Below, one piece after another: positions 36,220-46,335 of a stretch of DNA of 64,000 nt (position 1 is its first letter; each line of letters begins with the position of its first letter). The stretch is from Papaver somniferum (lineage: Eukaryota > Streptophyta > Magnoliopsida > Ranunculales > Papaveraceae): positions 121,589,849 to 121,653,848 of the forward strand of contig NC_039359.1 in assembly GCF_003573695.1 (NCBI RefSeq), written 5' to 3'. The position numbers and the translations under genes were made by a program. The notes below the pieces were generated by a model that searched no databases, was not told the origin of the DNA, and saw only the letters and a program-made list of their open reading frames with translations.

Positions 36220-37735
36220 TGATGTGTTTTCAAAGTTGTTGTAGATAGTGATAAAAGGGTTGTTTTAAGACTTGTGAAGGCAATGAATTTTAGACTTAAT
36301 AAAAATAAAGAAAATTAATTTTCAAAGAGTGATGTCAAGATTTAAAATGGACTAAGCCTCCGGATTCACTATTACTTCAAGTTGATTGGTTAAAAAAATA
36401 TTTCATAATTATTATCTAGCTCTTTTTCCATAAAATCATTTATTAATCTATAAGGTGTCCAAATATTAAATTGTAATCCTTAAGTGATTTATCAAAGAAT
36501 TAATTCTAAGCATAAAACATCAAACTGATTCACAACTAATTAAGAAAATCATTTTTATCTCTTTTTTTATTGATCCAAGTGAATTAAATAAAATAAATAA
36601 TTAAGACATTATAAAAAGAATTTACGAATCAAACATGAGTGAATAGCTCCTCCGTCGCCTCAGTCACCAGGTATTTTAGCCACTCATCATGTTGAAAAAC
36701 CTCTCAAAATATTTCATTGATGCTCACAAGTGTTTTACAAATGATAAAAAGGAAAATAATTGAGTAAATCGGGTGTTTGCAACACTTATAATTGTTGCAG
36801 AACACTGTTACAGAAACGATAGAAATAAACTGCTGCTGACGGTAATTCTAAGACCCTCACATGTTAGTCGTTATCATTGTTGAAGAACGACTGCCCTGGT
36901 CTGTCCGTTCTTCGTGTTCTTCAATGGCAGCAGCAGCAGCAGAAATTTTCCTGTAACTTGATTTTCTCGCTCCGTTAATGCTCTATACTTCTCCCAAACT
37001 CTCCATCCCCTCTATGCTAACCCAAGAGTTATATTTATACACCTTTGGACCAAGAATAACTTCTCATTAATCCAAAAAATCTTCTCATTACTCGGCAGTG
37101 AATGAAAATATTCCCAAGAAATTTTCTTTCCATGCACGCGTCTGCTGGCTTGTTTTAACCTCTCCAAAATCTTCATAGGATGTACCCAAATCAAACAGAA
37201 TATCTTCTTACCCATCTGGTCACGTAACTTCCATAATTGGAACCAAACAGGACCCGTAATAACTCATGGCTCTGTTTTGCCGAGAATAAATTATCCATCC
37301 CAATCTGCTTCGTGAAATCACTTGCACTAGCCATGTTTAGCTTAATCACGTTCAGCCCAGCTGTTTCTAGCGATTGAACCTCTTCAAATCTGCTCCAAAA
37401 TTCGAGTCCAAAATTATCCAGTGAATATGCATGAAATAACCAGTTTTCCCGCCAAAATTCTGTTTTGAATTTGGTAAGAAAACTGACCTCCCCCTAATCC
37501 AGTTATGGTGTCCCTTTAGCACATGCCTCTCATGGGGTTCCCCTTATCCAAAGTGAGAGTCCGAATAACACTTGTCCTCCTGGGAGCTTTTACCTACTTT
37601 TCGAGCCGAATTTTCCCAAAAATGTTTATTTTCCAAAAGTGCCTACAAACAAATAAAACACCAAAATTAGTACAAACTCGAGTGCCAACAATATACAGTA
37701 TTGAGATCAAATTAGACACAAAAATGTGTCTATCA
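36220..37735 (-). repeat. 5' LTR of element A (right end)
   Basis: Nearly identical partner of 18138-19656. It is followed by GCAGG (37736-37740), the target duplication. On the minus strand the primer site follows its inner end, so this is the 5' LTR and should hold the element's promoter. Confidence 0.92.
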
Positions 37736-37740
37736 GCAGG

Positions 37741-37911
37741 CAGGGAAAGGATAAATGCTCTTCCAACATTGGGATTACAAAAGGTTAAATTGGGTCTTTT
37801 CGTTGAGATTTTTTATACAATTTTCTCTGGGCCAGTCCAGCACTTTCGCTATATTATTGCCTTTCCTATCGTTGAATAAATAATTAATTACAATCGTTAT
37901 GATTGGGGTGG
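37741..37911. other. Short spacer between element A and the Mutator-like element
   Basis: Host-type DNA; TAATTAATTA and a (T)n stretch; nothing recognised. Confidence 0.4.
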
Positions 37912-37920
37912 AATATTTAA

Positions 37921-37961
37921 CCTAGCTTAATTGGGGGCCATAACTTCCAATTGGAGGCCAT
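37921..37961 (+). repeat. Left TIR of the MULE
   Basis: It contains AATTGGGGGCCAT, then AACTTCC, then a second AATTGGAGGCCAT, so the TIR itself has an internal direct repeat of 13 bp with one mismatch. Confidence 0.85.
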
Positions 37962-38498
37962 GCACTACGGGACAAAAAAGGTCACCAATCCTAATTTGGG
38001 TCACCTCATAAAAAAATATTTTCTAAATGGCAAAACTGCCCTTATATGATTAGTATTAGGAATTAATTAGTTTGATTAGTGTGGTAAGTGTATTTAGATT
38101 AAAATGTGATTTTAGGAAAAAAATTATGGAAAATGTGTTTTATGTGTTGAGAAGAAGAGGAGGAGTTTTGAGAGGAAAACCTAGGGTTTTTACAAATGGG
38201 TGATTCAAGTGGAGGGAATGAGATTGGCGAAGCTTCAAATAACAACAATGATTGTGTTGATGGTAAGATTGTCTCAACTAATGATATGTGTTGGATGTTT
38301 GATGAGGAGATGTTGATAGAGGAAGGCTTGAACAATGGTTGGAATGAAGATCCCAGTGCTCAAGATGAAGGAACCAACACTCAAAATGAGGAACCCCAAG
38401 GCCAAAACAATCAGGTAAACTTCTTATACTCTTCAAATTGTCGGAATGGTGCTCCAAGTGGTCGAATCATCCACACTATGGAACAACTCAGAGAAAGG

Positions 38499-38830
38499 GT
38501 CGTCATAGTCGGGGGGTGTATACCCAAATGACTCTCTAAGGTCGTCAGTATATTGACACTACCAATAACGACTCAAACCTGCAACTTTTCCAGGTTATGA
38601 AAAATCGTTAGGATAGTGTGCTAAACATTGACGACCCTTTTTAACTAGGTCACTTAGAGTCGTTTTGTTGTTTTGTTTACACATTGACGACTCTAAAACC
38701 AAAACTCTCTGTAAAAAGTAACACTTAGGGTCGTCATACATGTAGTCATATGAAATGACGATCCTAGCTATCAATTACTAATTTCTTTTAGAGTCGTTAG
38801 TTTGATTAGTTATATAAAATAACGACCCTT
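38499..38830. repeat. RAGTCGTYA motif cluster 1
   Basis: At least eleven copies of GAGTCGT/GGTCGTCA or their complements (ACGACTC, TGACGACC), at intervals of 15-50 bp, in the first intron of the transposase relic. Examples: 38499, 38563, 38629, 38650, 38683, 38730, 38791 and 38820. Confidence 0.8.
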
Positions 38831-38956
38831 GCACTAGATTCTCATAATTTTTCATTTCATAGAATCATTTCATTGAATCGTAAAAGACATACATCTCGCA
38901 TAGCGTTGCATTGAAGGAAATGAAATACAATAGATAATAAAGGTGCACTGATACAC

Positions 38957-39420
38957 TTAATCATATATGGCGTAGTTATATATAGTGCCTTCCAAGATAA
39001 AGTAGCAATCGTGGAGCTCAAAATTTTCCCCACGAAGCTCCTCATAATAGAAATACGTCTTCCCCAACTGAAAATGCAAATATACTTAGTTAGTATCGAT
39101 CAAAGCTTTTTATAAGTTTTACCTCTTGTTCAAATACTTACTCTTACAACACTCAACGTATCCGGAAAGGCTTCCCTAACATCCTTAAGTTTTCTTTTCA
39201 AAATATCACACTCGAATTGTATCTTCTGGAAGCGTTCCTTGACTTGTTTCAAAGACCTTGAGTTGCAATTTCCGTCCAACGCCACAAAAACGATGAATAC
39301 GCGGTTCCACCAAGCATCCGATGTTTCATCAATGTCTTTGTCTAGACTTTCACAGTGGTTAGTGATTGTTTTCCAAGCACTTGTAATGGCACAATTCTCT
39401 TCATTAGTGAATGGAGTCAT
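38957..39420 (-). CDS. Small SANT/trihelix-like protein in the MULE
   Basis: Two exons, 39420-39142 and 39067-38957, joined by a 74-bp phase-0 intron (donor GTAAGT, acceptor TTTTCAG), give an uninterrupted 129-residue protein. It starts MTPFTNEENCAITSAWKTI, with further conserved-looking aromatic positions at DAWWNRVF, followed by a Lys/Arg-rich coiled segment (SLKQVKERFQKIQFEC). This spacing resembles the trihelix/SANT domains of plant transposon accessory proteins (Harbinger ORF1-like, NAM-like). It may bind DNA, perhaps the element's own repeats; that is inference. It is the only unbroken coding unit in the MULE. It lies within the first intron of the + strand transposase gene, on the other strand. 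Confidence 0.65.
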
Positions 39421-39639
39421 GATGTTTCTCTTTTTTTTGCTCTTAAATGGTAATTAAATGAGAAGGAGAAGAGGAGGTTTATAATTAGGGTTTTGATATG
39501 GAATAGGTGAGATATGGGCCTCTATATATAGAATGGAGCGACCAAACTGCCTCAACCACATTTGGTTGAGTTAAATTCAAAAATAAATGCAACCACTAAC
39601 ATGAATCGTTAATCCGTAAAGATTAAAACCAAACAACTC

Positions 39640-39900
39640 TTCATATGTACCAGAGAACGACTCGTAGAGTCGTTATTTTATATGTATACAAGGTGATGAT
39701 TCAAGGTGAAAACTGGGCAGAGTTGGTTATATCTATCAATGTAGAGTCGTCACTTTATAAAAAAGAGTCGTCATACATCGAGAAAAGAGTCGTTGGTCTA
39801 TAAAAAATCTGGGTGACGACTTAAAGAGTCGTTCACCTGTAAATTATGCTGACGACTGTCTGGGTCGTCATATTAACATCTTATAGAGTGACGACCCTAT
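39640..39900. repeat. RAGTCGTYA motif cluster 2
   Basis: About a dozen copies in both orientations, ending just before transposase exon 2. They include two close copies in AGAGTCGTCATACATCGAG and AAAGAGTCGTTGG near 39765-39795. Confidence 0.8.
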
Positions 39901-40999
39901 ACTGATTTTGTTGTTCTTTTTTTTTGTAGTTGGTTGTACGGGTGAGCTCTCAACCTGAACCCCTCGACACTGTCGGCCCGGATACCTCCCAAGCATATAT
40001 GACCGATTTGGTACGTTTTTATTGTTTGAGTCAATGTATATCCATACGAAAATTGTTTACTTAGTATTTTATAATGAACATGTTATTTGTTTAATGTAGA
40101 CGTGGAAAACAAAGGCTGAGGTCAAGGAATGGATTATTTCCAAGGCAAAAGAGAATATGTGCGTAATTGTTCCAAGCAAACACGTTGATTGTAAGCAAAT
40201 GGAGATGGTATGCGAGAGAGCGGGGGATAAGAAAGAAAGTCACAAAGGGAAGAACTACAAGTATGTGAAGAAGACGACGAGGGTCTACAAAACTTCGTCG
40301 AAGAAGATAAAATGCCCCTTCAGGATTGTTTTCAAAAGGCATCCCGAAACTCTACTATGGTGGATGTATAGTATTCCGGATGGTCGTCACAACCATCCTC
40401 CACCTAGTAATCTTTTAGGGCACCCAGCATATGCCTGATTGAAACCACATCAAATGGAAAAGGTTCGGCAGATGAAGCCATATAGGCCCCTTAAGATTCT
40501 AAATGCAATAAAGGCGGAAGATAAGTTAAACTTGTCTATTCTTTCCACAATCTACGCTGCCAAAGCAACGATCAAGAGAACTGAATGGGATGGTAGATTA
40601 ATTATGCAACAATCAGAGTGGTTGGCAGAAAAACATAACTATACCATGCAAACGAGGGTCGGTCTAGGCGACAAAGTGACTCATATTTTTCTTGCCCATC
40701 CTAGGATGATGGATTTGGCACAGTGCTTTTACCAGGTCTTGGATAAACGTTGGTTGCGGTCCTTTCCTTAATTCCCACGCGCATCTACGCTATGATTATG
40801 AACTGTCCCACATTCGTGATAGGACAAATTATGAGATTGTGCAACAAGTACAAAGAGTTTATCGTGAGGCATAAAGGCGATAGACGTGTGGCCCAAAAAG
40901 AATATACCAAATGGAGAGGAGAGCAGTTTCATCACATCGAAGCCGCAATGGTAGTTAAATCTCACACCGGAAAGAACAATAACATGTAATGTTTTCATA

Positions 41000-41095
41000 A
41001 AGAGTCGTTATCAGTTTTAGTAAAAGAGTGATGACTCTGGTTATCACCAGAGTCGTCATCTTGTGTAAAAACAAAACTAACGACCCTTATTTTGA
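41000..41095. repeat. RAGTCGTYA motif cluster 3
   Basis: Four to five copies, including a palindromic pair GATGACTCTGGTTATCACCAGAGTCGTCAT (two halves separated by a short loop) at about 41029-41060. Confidence 0.75.
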
Positions 41096-41399
41096 ATTTC
41101 AAAATAACAGACCGTTGGGATCTACTTCGCCATCCAAGAGCTCCTCTTAAGGAAAAAGTGAGTATTCCGTTAATATTTATACTTCTGTCATGCTTCAAAG
41201 TTATAACATTCCTCGTTTAATTTCAGCTGGAACGTTTCGATGGGTTATGGACAATACGTAATGGGGAAACTAAGTTTCATTCACCATAAAGAATATACAA
41301 CGTTTACGACCATTTGATGCATTAACTTCAAGAATACCCATGTTAACTCTTATGCAATACGAGATAGATGTAATGTTATTTTCCTAATGAAATCAAAAT

Positions 41400-41740
41400 C
41401 CTTTCTAGTTTCAAAATGAGAGTCGTCACAGGTATCCATAGCAGAGTAACGACTCCTAAATCCAACAAACAGTCGTCATTGACATGAAAAATCTAACGAC
41501 TCTAGCCAAATAAATTCAAACCTCCTGGATATATTTTGTTAACCAAGGGTCGTCATTTATTTCATTATAAACACTGACGACTCTATCCAGAAATATTCTT
41601 TCCATCTCCTGGATGTTTTGGGAAAAAAATGGTCGTTAGATCTCTATTTGAGGATATTAACGACTATGTGTGTTGAAGTGGTAAATACAATTAGGGTCGT
41701 CAAAGTACTATGAAATGAAGATGACGACCCTTGGTATGAG
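41400..41740. repeat. RAGTCGTYA motif cluster 4
   Basis: About twelve copies, alternately GAGTCGTCA and TAACGACT, in the spacer between the transposase relic and the minus-strand plant-mobile-domain gene. Confidence 0.8.
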
Positions 41741-41958
41741 GAAGGGAAATGTTGTCTGCATTGGAGTACTACATGGTTCTAACGAGCATACTTGAAAACA
41801 TAGTATTTGCAACAAACACAGGAGTTACCAAACATAAAAGTACTCGAAACAAAGACTTCAAACCAAACACATAAGTTGTTTCAACACACCCTTAAGTTCA
41901 ATTCATAAAGTAAAATTAGCATAAGTTGAAGTCGACCATCTCGACCTCGACCACCACC

Positions 41959-44900
41959 TTACTGCCTCCCTGACCTGCTAACTCTCCGGCTTTTCTTAGG
42001 AGGAGCACCCTCTGGGGAACCAACATCTTCTCTAGTAATTTCGTGTACCTCTGAGGGATGTTCATCATGATGTTGTCTACTTTGGCCATGCTCATCAACT
42101 TCTTGTGCTCTTTGGCTACGTGATTTCCGTCTCCTCTTACCTTCCTTAGCCAGCTCCTTGAACATCTTCTTTGCATTGGGATTTTCAATGTGCGTGCAGT
42201 AATCTGCGTACCGACATTGCTTCGCAGGATCCATCACTTCCCCTTTGTCAGCCGAGCAACAAAAAGCCTTGACAAGAAGCTTCATTCGCTCCCTCTATAT
42301 GCATTCAAAAACAATTTCACATTAACTCTCTTATATGTAGGTGAATAACAAAATTACAAAATTAAATACTCACCACTAGTGTCAGAATGGAAGTAGCATC
42401 TCTACTTTCGACTTGAGAAGAAGAATAGGTGGATGCTCTGTTGGTCCTCCTACCCGGAGTCGGATCTACCCATATCACCCTACCATGGGAGAAGCCTTCA
42501 TACCATTCGACGTAATCCGGTGTTGCCTCATGACCTTCATCCGCATGCACCCACCATGAGATGTCTACAAGCCTAGAGTGTCTATCATTCCAATGCTTGA
42601 CATCAACTTCAGGTTCATAAGCAACCTTTATACCCGCTTCGTCAGCCTCACACTTTTCCAACTTGTGCTTGAACGGAGGTACATAATCCTTATCGGGTGA
42701 ATCTTGAATAAACCAAGTTGACACATGATTCTTATCGGATTGTACATTGAAAAACCGTTAGGGTGAAACAAAGGTCCATGGTAATACAAGACATCTTCCA
42801 TTGCGCCAACTCTATTATTCTTTTACGGATTGAAGACTACCTCTTTAGCCGGGATGTTGTCAAGTTTTTGACGCATTTGTATCAACGCATCAGTTTGTTC
42901 CTTATCTTGAGAACCAGTGAACAAGTATTTGGTTCGCGTTGGACTACCTTTGCTTCATTGTGGGTTGAGTTCCACATCTTCATTATCTTTGATCAGTGAT
43001 GGGAAATGATCATAAATCCACACCTATAGCAACCAATGAAATAAACATAAATAATTCAATTTTTAAAATGTACAAAAATAAGAAAACTTTCATCAATCCA
43101 AATACCTGGATTAGAGCCAAATTCCCATTAATTTGAGAAGTTAGTTTGCGAGATCCCTGAGAAAGCTGACCATTCAGGTGTGCAATTATGGCAGTCCCCC
43201 AAGAGTACTTGCTCACATCTTCCAAGGGATCCAAAAGCTGAAGAAGGTTGGCGCTCACCCGTTACCTTTGCTGTCAGGAAATTAACCGACGCAAGGACAT
43301 ACAACAAATACCCAGCCGCCGCATAGCGACATTCCATATCAGAGAGACCTCCTTCTTTTTCCTTCTTTTCTGTCCCAGAAAACATGTTCCTAATATCTAC
43401 AAGTTTGAACTCTTTCTTCGGGTACTTAGGTCCCTTCTCGAAAAGCCCATTAGTCTTCTCGGAATCCCAGCCAAACAAGTTCTTGGTCCATGTATAGATG
43501 TCTTCCCAACTAGGCCTTCTCTTGAACTTCTCACCGGTTGATTTGCCTTCGACCTGCAACCCTAATATCTGTTCTGCGTCATCAGGAGTTATCGCCATCT
43601 CACCAAAAGGAAGTTGGAATGTGTCGACTTCAGCGTGATACCTTTCACAGAAACTAGATACTGCGACCTTGTCATACGCAATCACAGAGTTCAGAACGGC
43701 ATTGTACAAACCTGAGTTTTCAACCAAATCTCTAACTCTTGCACATTCACCTTCTAGCGGCCACAACTCCATTTTCTTGAAAGAAGATTGGTGCGGAAAA
43801 GACGTTCGGCATCCTTATGATCCTACAAAACATAAACAAACACGTATTTAAAAAACAAAACATAAACAAGTTAACACCAACTAATCAAATAGCAAGCAAA
43901 TTTGGGATTCTTACGATTGTCTCACTAATGCAATGAGCCCACGATCCAGGATATCCAAATAGAACTTTGCCCCCATCTCTAGGTTCTCCTCTAAGTTTAC
44001 CACCTCGAAGAGGAGGCAACATCAAATGAGTAGCGGGAACGTGTCTCGCACTGGGTGCAATATCTGTTCCATCCTTCTTAACCCTCATTACCGGCTTTTT
44101 CGCCTTTACATTTCATCCTCATCCTCAACAGTGGTTTTATCATCATCACCACCTTCATCCTTTTCATCATCATTACCTTCATTCTCTTCCTCCTCATCAT
44201 CATTATCATCACCGCCATTATTACCTTTATGTTGTTCCTCCTCATTACCATCATCCTCATCATCACCACTACCATTACCTTCACCCTCTTCCTCCTCTTC
44301 TTGATCTTCTTATTGTTCATCTTCTTCTTCTTGAATCTCTTCTTCTTGTATCTCATGTTCTACACCCTGTTCCTCCTCTACTTGCTCTTCTTCTTGTTCA
44401 TCTTCTTTTTCAGCACTAGTGTTAGCTGAAATAACAGGAGTGTCTGATTCTGACGAATCGGACAACTCATTACCTTTGTCTCTTGGTTCGGTGATAGAAA
44501 ATGATACCTCACTCGGCCTTCTTCCGCGCAATGGACCGGCAAGTAAGTATTTATCGTTGCGGGGAGGTTTCGAAGGAGGAGTTATCGTGATTTCAACCTT
44601 GTCTTTCGTTTTCTTGTCACTACATTCCAAACACGAATTTTTTTTTATAAGACATCAACTTTATCTCTATCAGTTAAAGAGTCGCCAATGATATGCTCTA
44701 ACAAAATAACGACTCTTCATTACAAAGTAACGACTGTAATTTATAAGGTAACGACTCTTTGCAAAAATTGGACACTGAGGATGATTTTGGTCCTTAAAGG
44801 GTCGTTAAAGATTAAACTTGAGTTGTCAAACAAGTAACTGCCCACCCTTTAAAAGAGATGACGACTCTAGGGATTATAGATTACTAACGACTCTAGTCTA

Positions 44901-45404
44901 GGGATTATATACTACTGACGACTCTATCGTTTTCTCCAACAGAAGGAAGTTCAAGTTCAACCCAGAGTCGTTATGCACTAATTTGGGGTCGTCAAACTAC
45001 AATCGTCATCTTCAACCTAATATGGCGACGACTCTATTCTAGGGCACAAAAGGTCGAAGTAGCAGAACAAGGGTCGTCATATTTACACTAACAGGTTAAC
45101 GATTTTTCATAGAAAAAGCATGCAATGTAAGAGTCGTTAGGGTATTATTTCTTCGATGCTAACGACTCTCACTCTGTAACTTTTATTTTTCAGTTACCAA
45201 TCTCGATTACACAATCAAAAAACAACCAAAACATCGAATAGGAGGTGGGTTTAAGTTCACGTACCCTCTAATTGGAGCCATTCCCTTTTTGGGTTTCGAT
45301 TTGCTTGCTTCAGGAGCTCTTCGCACGTACACCTTTGCATTCACCGTATCTACAAGGTTAGGAATTTGAAGTGCTTTGCGAGCGGTTTGCTTTGTTTTAG
45401 CCAT
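41959..45404 (-). pseudogene. MULE gene: H3-tail-like N-terminus, acidic region, plant mobile domain
   Basis: Exon 1 (45404-45265) starts MAKTKQTARKALQIPN; after Met removal AKTKQTARK matches the histone H3 tail ARTKQTARK in eight of nine positions. Donor GTACGT and acceptor ATGTAG join it in frame to exon 2 (from 44619), a Lys/Pro stretch then a Glu/Asp-rich run, broken by TAA at 44310-44312 with the acidic frame continuing to about 44110. Next come an exon near 44090-43917 (GYPGSWAHCISETI before GTAAGA) and the plant mobile domain, 43772-43020: MELWPLEGECARVRDLV, FQLPFGEMAITPDDAEQILG, then frameshifted KYSWGTAIIAHL and, spliced, VWIYDHFPSLIKD. Further exons include 42720-42375 (WWVHADEGHEATPDYVEWY) and a basic C-terminus 42291-41959. 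At least two frameshifts and three nonsense codons were seen. Plant mobile domains occur in MAIN/MAIL1 nuclear proteins and often in transposons. Its role here is unknown. Confidence 0.78.
44680..45180. repeat. RAGTCGTYA motif cluster 5
   Basis: The densest block, about 20-25 copies in 500 bp. It fills the first intron of the minus-strand gene, between its H3-like exon and its acidic exon. Confidence 0.8.
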
Positions 45405-45420
45405 ATTTGTAGAAGAAGTT

Positions 45421-45452
45421 AATCGTCGATTAAAGTTTTATCATCGACGATT
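45421..45452. promoter_or_regulatory. Inverted repeat just upstream of the H3-like gene
   Basis: AATCGTCGAT (45421-45430) and its exact complement ATCGACGATT (45443-45452) flank a 12-base loop, 17 bp upstream of the minus-strand ATG. It could be a leader hairpin or protein-binding site. Confidence 0.5.
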
Positions 45453-45714
45453 ACGCGATGAATCGGTTCGAAAAATTTTCCTCGGTGGAGGTGGAGTCGT
45501 TAATGGTGGAGGTGGAGAAGAGAAAGGGAGGAGAGGAACATGAAGATAAAAGAGAAACTGATTTTGTCTTTGATTTAATTAGGGTGTATAGATTATGGGC
45601 CTTAATAAGGGTAGTTAATTAGTGAAAATGATTTTCAATTAGTGAAGGGTAAAATAGTATATTCATATTGCTATATTTACACCCCTGAAAATTTTGGGGG
45701 GCAAACAAAATTCC

Positions 45715-45754
45715 ATGGCCCCCAATTGGAAGTTATGGCCCCCAATTAAACTAG
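45715..45754 (-). repeat. Right TIR of the MULE
   Basis: Inverted match of 37921-37961 with two or three differences; followed directly by the AATATTTAA target duplication. Confidence 0.85.
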
Positions 45755-45763
45755 AATATTTAA

Positions 45764-46020
45764 TTGTGCTTTTAAATAATTAATTTGTGCGCTTTAAAGA
45801 GGAAAAACCAATTACGCTTAATTTTTTTTGTAACTACAGAATAAAAATTTATATAAAAAGCTTCGAGAGTGGACAAAGAAAAAACAATTACACGGATGTG
45901 TGAACAACTGCATTCCAATTTCAAATAAGAGAGGACAAAGAACAAACCTCCAAATCAGAGTTAATACACCAATTAATAATAAACACTTAGGTGCCAAAAT
46001 AATTTGCTTGTAACTCCTAA
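45764..46020. other. Host flank of the MULE, no gene
   Basis: AT-rich; begins with the 3' flank of the AATATTTAA duplication. Nothing recognised. Confidence 0.4.
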
Positions 46021-46335
46021 TTTTTTTTTGTTGTACAATGTTTCATTTCTTTATTTATACAAACTTCACCAGATTGCAAAATGCAACAAGCTCCGGATTC
46101 TTTTAACTCTTGGAGCTCTTCTTAGGTTTTCATTTTCATAAATTAGCCTTTAACTTGTTAGCAAGGACCCAATTCATACCAAAACTTAAAAATAAATAAA
46201 ATAGGTCTAAACTTTAAAAATGGTGTTATAGAGCGAGAATAAGTGCTCATTAGTTTCAAGTTGAGCATTACAGAATAAGCAAGTATGGTGTGATCTTTCT
46301 AGCATTATAAAGAAACATATTACCCCCTCCCTTGT
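46021..46335 (-). pseudogene. LINE 3' end relic (zf-RVT)
   Basis: On the minus strand, SHHTCLFCNAQLETNEHLFS is readable near 46300-46240, a C-x2-C...E-x-x-EHLF zinc-binding signature of plant LINE ORF2. Downstream the frame decays, and the segment ends in a T-run on the + strand (46021-46029), the expected poly(A) tail. No target duplication was recognised. Confidence 0.6.

Larger units (their letters stand above)
18138..37735 (-). mobile_element. Ty3/gypsy LTR retrotransposon A, interrupted by element B
   Basis: Terminal direct repeats at 18138-19656 and 36220-37735 (about 1.5 kb, estimated by eye as over 95% identical) have TG...CA ends as written on the + strand and are flanked by the 5-bp duplication GCAGG (18133-18137 and 37736-37740). 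On the minus strand the order is 5' LTR (36220-37735), primer site (36193-36213), leader, gag, protease, RT, RNase H, integrase, [element B], 3' non-coding region with polypurine tract (19657-19671), 3' LTR. RT before integrase is the Ty3/gypsy order. The coding region has stops and deletions, so the copy is not autonomous now. Gag type and primer site suggest the Athila/Tat side of the family (inference). Confidence 0.9.
38196..41290 (+). pseudogene. MULE transposase relic with FAR1/MuDR-type DNA-binding domain
   Basis: Exons can be set in frame: 38196-38414 (acidic N-terminus starting MGDSSGGNEIG), 39930-40010 and 40100 onward. The third exon carries the WRKY/GCM1-like zinc-binding region of FAR1 and MULE transposases (VDCKQMEMVC..., KIKCPFRI, DGRHNHPPP) and breaks at TGA 40436-40438. 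The same frame continues 40439-40771 with KPYRPLKILNAI, LSTIYAAKA and THIFLAHPRMMDLAQCFYQVL, the segment just before the catalytic domain. There the family continues with the DDE core; this copy instead jumps to unrelated-looking sequence, so the core is deleted. A small downstream exon (about 41115-41154, donor GTGAGT) and its successor after 41226 may be the C-terminus. The missing core means no transposition activity. Confidence 0.75.
37921..45754. mobile_element. 7.8-kb Mutator-like element (MULE) with TIRs and 9-bp target duplication
   Basis: The ends are inverted repeats of about 41 bp: left CTAGCTTAATTGGGGGCCAT..., right complement CTAGTTTAATTGGGGGCCAT..., both continuing AACTTCCAATTGG(A/G)GGCCATG. 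The flanks carry AATATTTAA at 37912-37920 and 45755-45763, a 9-bp duplication as expected for Mutator. Inside are a FAR1/MuDR-type transposase relic lacking the catalytic core (+), a small intact SANT-like gene (-), and a decayed gene with H3-like N-terminus and plant mobile domain (-). RAGTCGTYA motifs in both orientations fill introns and spacers. The copy cannot move itself. Confidence 0.88.

Noticed and set aside
44026..44630. Several long open frames in all frames over the acidic-coding stretch
   Set aside because: Triplet-like GAA/GAT repeats keep many frames open. Only the minus-strand Glu/Asp frame fits the spliced gene.
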